Origin: Saprospiraceae bacterium
Lineage (GTDB): Bacteria; Bacteroidota; Bacteroidia; Chitinophagales; Saprospiraceae
Assembly (NCBI GenBank): GCA_029262975.1
Contig: JAJCYJ010000910.1
Coordinates: 1-8,457, forward strand
Reading direction: 5' to 3'
DNA: 8,457 nucleotides
Shown: positions 7,180 to 8,457 of the stretch, piece by piece
Layout: each line of letters starts with the position of its first letter
Numbering within the stretch: the first letter of the stretch is position 1
Program-made: the position numbers and the translations under genes
Notes under the pieces: generated by a model
Seen by the model: the letters and a program-made list of their open reading frames with translations, nothing else
The model's database searches: none
What the model was told of the DNA's origin: nothing

Positions 7180-7851
7180 ATGACAAGCATAAATATAACA
7201 GTCAACAACCAAGACATATTCCCTATTATGGGCCGGCAATATAATGCTAAAGATTTTGCTAAGATCAATCTTGATAAGGATCATCTGAGTCAATTAAATA
7301 TCGATACTGAAGATGGTCTCAAATCCTATTTATCTCAATGCCAATATGAAAATAAAGCCTTGTGGCTCATCGGTGGATATATGGAACACCGATCATTATA
7401 TCAAAGTGATTTATTTGATGGGACACATGAGTCAGTCCGTGATATACACTTGGGTGTCGATATTTGGGGACCCGTTAATTCATCAATACATTTACCCATA
7501 GACGGTGTAATTCACAGTTTTGGTTTTAATGATAAGCTTCTCGATTACGGATATACCCTAGTAGTAAAACATAGTTATGAGGGGCAGGAATTCCACACCT
7601 TATATGGTCATCTGAGTAGTTCGCATATTGACATTTGGAAAGTTGGTGATACTTTATCCGCTGGAGAAATTGTCGGTACTATTGGGTCTATATTGGAAAA
7701 TGGAGGATGGTTGCCTCATTTGCATTTTCAAATTATCATAGATCTTGAAGGGAATAAGGGCGATTATCCTGGAGTATGTAGTCGATCCAGGGTGAATTAC
7801 TTCGGCCACAATTGTCCTAATCCGGAAGTTCTCATAAAAAAAGCGCCTTAA
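7180..7851 (+). CDS. M23 family metallopeptidase, no signal peptide
   Basis: A 223-residue zinc metallopeptidase of the LytM-like fold. Zinc ligands are His90 and Asp94 (HLGVDIW) and His182 (PHLHFQ). His144 (TLYGHLS) and His180 complete the active site. GYMEHRSLYQSDLF (66-79), NGGWLPHLHFQ (174-184), GDYPGV (194-199) and the tail NCPNPEVLI (211-219) match the M23 subtype that I know from large proteins where M23 is fused to a class-III aminotransferase and an aminoglycoside-phosphotransferase-like kinase. Here it stands alone. The N-terminus (MTSINITVNNQDIFP) has no signal peptide or membrane segment, so the enzyme is probably cytoplasmic and peptidoglycan is an unlikely direct substrate. The gene is divergent from the DUF62 operon with a 125-nt gap. 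Its last codons lie in the stem of the terminator of the opposing RNA gene. Confidence 0.9.
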   Translation: MTSINITVNNQDIFPIMGRQYNAKDFAKINLDKDHLSQLNIDTEDGLKSYLSQCQYENKALWLIGGYMEHRSLYQSDLFDGTHESVRDIHLGVDIWGPVNSSIHLPIDGVIHSFGFNDKLLDYGYTLVVKHSYEGQEFHTLYGHLSSSHIDIWKVGDTLSAGEIVGTIGSILENGGWLPHLHFQIIIDLEGNKGDYPGVCSRSRVNYFGHNCPNPEVLIKKAP

Positions 7852-7872
7852 TCATGAGGACTAAGACGCTTT
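7836..7872 (-). terminator. Intrinsic terminator of the tRNA-like RNA (possibly bidirectional)
   Basis: The stem pairs 7840-7850 with 7862-7872 (AAGCG/CGCTT and CTTA/TAAG around one C/A mismatch) with an 11-nt loop. Read on the minus strand it ends in seven T (7842-7836), a strong intrinsic terminator 18 nt after the encoded CCA of the RNA gene. On the plus strand the tail is only TTTATT, so termination of the M23 transcript there is weaker. The stem includes the M23 stop codon. Confidence 0.75.
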
Positions 7873-7889
7873 ATTGACTATTCATTTTA

Positions 7890-8034
7890 TGGCTGTGAGA
7901 GAAGGATTCGAACCTTCACGAGGAGCTTAGCCTCTGGACAAAAGAAAAATTTGTGGTCAACCCCTATCCAGTGTTTATCGCGTGTTCCCCACCCCCGAGA
8001 CAAGAGAGCATGGCTACCTTTTCATCACCTCACA
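7890..8034 (-). ncRNA. tRNA-like RNA with an oversized (about 74 nt) variable region
   Basis: Read on the minus strand, 145 nt including CCA. Acceptor TGTGAGG (8034-8028) pairs with TCTCACA (7900-7894), seven pairs with one G-U at the base, followed by discriminator G and encoded CCA (7892-7890). The T-arm is perfect: GAAGG, loop TTCGAAT, CCTTC (7917-7901). The D-arm is short, ATG/CAT around a loop with AAAAGGTA. An anticodon-like arm CTCTC/GGGGG, with two G-U pairs, encloses TTGTCTC; at the usual position this gives GUC (Asp), but position 37 is U instead of a purine. Between this arm and the T-arm are 74 nt (7991-7918) instead of 4-20. They contain stems CTGGAT/GTCCAG and GAGG/CCTC. It has its own promoter and terminator. 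It could be an odd tRNA, a tRNA mimic with a regulatory role, or a decayed tRNA with an insertion. I do not recognise a described family. Confidence 0.7.
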
Positions 8035-8070
8035 GTATTTAAAAAATGTACTTTACTTCTAAAGACAATA

Positions 8071-8103
8071 CAAATATAGGGTGACTTATTAATAACTTGC
8101 AAA
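8071..8103 (-). promoter_or_regulatory. Bacteroidota-type promoter for the tRNA-like RNA
   Basis: On the minus strand, TTTG (8103-8100), 21 nt, then TATATTTG (8078-8071). This fits the Bacteroidota primary-sigma consensus TTTG ... TAnnTTTG at every fixed base and within the usual spacing. Transcription would start near 8067-8064, giving a leader of about 30 nt before the acceptor stem, suited to removal by RNase P. Confidence 0.75.
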
Positions 8104-8233
8104 TAATTTAATAATATTATAATTATTTCGAAATATCTAAAAACAAACTCTTTATAGAAAACATATTTCAATTATTCCCTTTTTGCTGCCCCTGAAACTG
8201 AATAATTTCTAAGAATTTCGTGAGTCATCTTTT

Positions 8234-8267
8234 AGAAGCCTTCTGCATTTATTAATTGTGCTTCTGC
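8234..8267. repeat. Short direct and inverted repeats downstream of the edge gene
   Basis: CTTCTGC occurs at 8240-8246 and 8261-8267, exactly 21 nt apart, and AGAAGC (8234-8239) pairs with GCTTCT (8260-8265). On the minus strand this follows the stop of the edge gene by about 15 nt. It could be its 3' hairpin, but no T-run follows. The rest of 8104-8279 is AT-rich and shows no gene. Confidence 0.35.
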
Positions 8268-8279
8268 GAATGTCCGTGT

Positions 8280-8457
8280 TTATCTCATTTTTGGTCTTCT
8301 TCTCTTGCTTTTCCCCCCACCTTGCATCATTTGCATACCCTGCTTGCCCATTGATCTGGCAGCCTTCATTTGACCACTATTATTGAGGGTTTTTTCAAAT
8401 TGCACAATTTGTTCTTTGATCGGTGCTTCAGTAACCTTCAATTTCTTTACATCTTTG
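8280..8457 (-). CDS. C-terminal fragment of an unrecognised Met/Lys/Arg-rich protein
   Basis: Open reading frame entering from the right edge; 58 codons and a TAA (8282-8280) are inside the window. The fragment begins KDVKKLKVTEAPIKEQIV, continues with an amphipathic segment QFEKTLNNSGQMKAARSMGK, and ends in a basic tail with QGMQMMQGGGKSKRRRPKMR. The methionine-rich helix and basic Gly-rich end suggest a nucleic-acid or membrane contact surface and are faintly like the end of the SRP GTPase Ffh. However, the preceding residues do not read as an Ffh M-domain, so I do not name it. The even helical spacing and strongly basic tail, with no internal stops, support real coding. It is transcribed in the same direction as the tRNA-like gene but is separated from it by a dedicated promoter. 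Confidence 0.6.
   Translation of the reverse strand, partial: KDVKKLKVTEAPIKEQIVQFEKTLNNSGQMKAARSMGKQGMQMMQGGGKSKRRRPKMR

Noticed and set aside
7890..8034. Reading the insert as a tRNA intron in the anticodon loop
   Set aside because: No 3' anticodon-stem strand pairing with CTCTC can be placed next to the T-arm to give a proper tRNA. The possible insert of about 75 nt is also far shorter than bacterial group I introns.
7890..8034. tmRNA or a tmRNA piece
   Set aside because: There is a paired D-stem and an anticodon-like arm, no tag-peptide reading frame, and the RNA is too short for a one-piece tmRNA.
8280..8457. Calling the edge fragment the SRP GTPase Ffh
   Set aside because: Only the Met-rich tail is similar. 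The upstream residues lack the Ffh M-domain pattern.
1..8457. CRISPR array, insertion sequence or prophage
   Set aside because: No regularly spaced repeats, transposase, integrase or phage structural genes are visible.

Overview
The window looks like a chromosomal segment of a Bacteroidota bacterium, probably of the free-living Cytophagia/Saprospiria kind. Three things point there. First, there is a TonB-dependent receptor with an N-terminal carboxypeptidase-regulatory-like domain. Second, genes start without Shine-Dalgarno motifs in AT-rich spacers. Third, the best promoter in the window fits the Bacteroidota consensus (TTTG, 21 nt, TAnnTTTG).

Layout. Positions 20-2470 (+) encode an outer-membrane TonB-dependent receptor of the heme/siderophore-like class. 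Behind it lies a 246-bp spacer holding nested inverted repeats, one of them terminator-like. Positions 2717-3711 (+) hold two small exported proteins, tandem relatives of each other. The second resembles a degenerate OmpA-like domain. A short perfect hairpin sits between them. Positions 7054-3744 (-) form a tight four-gene run: a divergent SAM hydrolase-fold protein (DUF62), a small antibiotic-biosynthesis-monooxygenase-fold protein, 3-dehydroquinate synthase (aroB), and a stand-alone BioD-like/DRTGG ATPase related to the N-terminal half of phosphotransacetylase. The 2-34 nt spacings suggest one transcript. Apart from aroB in the shikimate pathway, a shared function cannot be read from the sequence. 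Positions 7180-7851 (+) encode an M23 metallopeptidase without a signal peptide, of the subtype otherwise known fused to class-III aminotransferases.

The most unusual element is on the minus strand at 8034-7890. It is a tRNA-like RNA with a clean acceptor stem, T-arm and encoded CCA, but with about 74 nt where the variable loop should be. It has its own Bacteroidota-type promoter (8103-8071) and an intrinsic terminator (7872-7836) that overlaps the 3' end of the M23 gene on the other strand. It therefore looks like a deliberate single-gene RNA transcription unit of roughly 230 nt.

The right edge (8457-8280, -) holds the last 58 codons of an unrecognised protein with a Met/Lys/Arg-rich tail.
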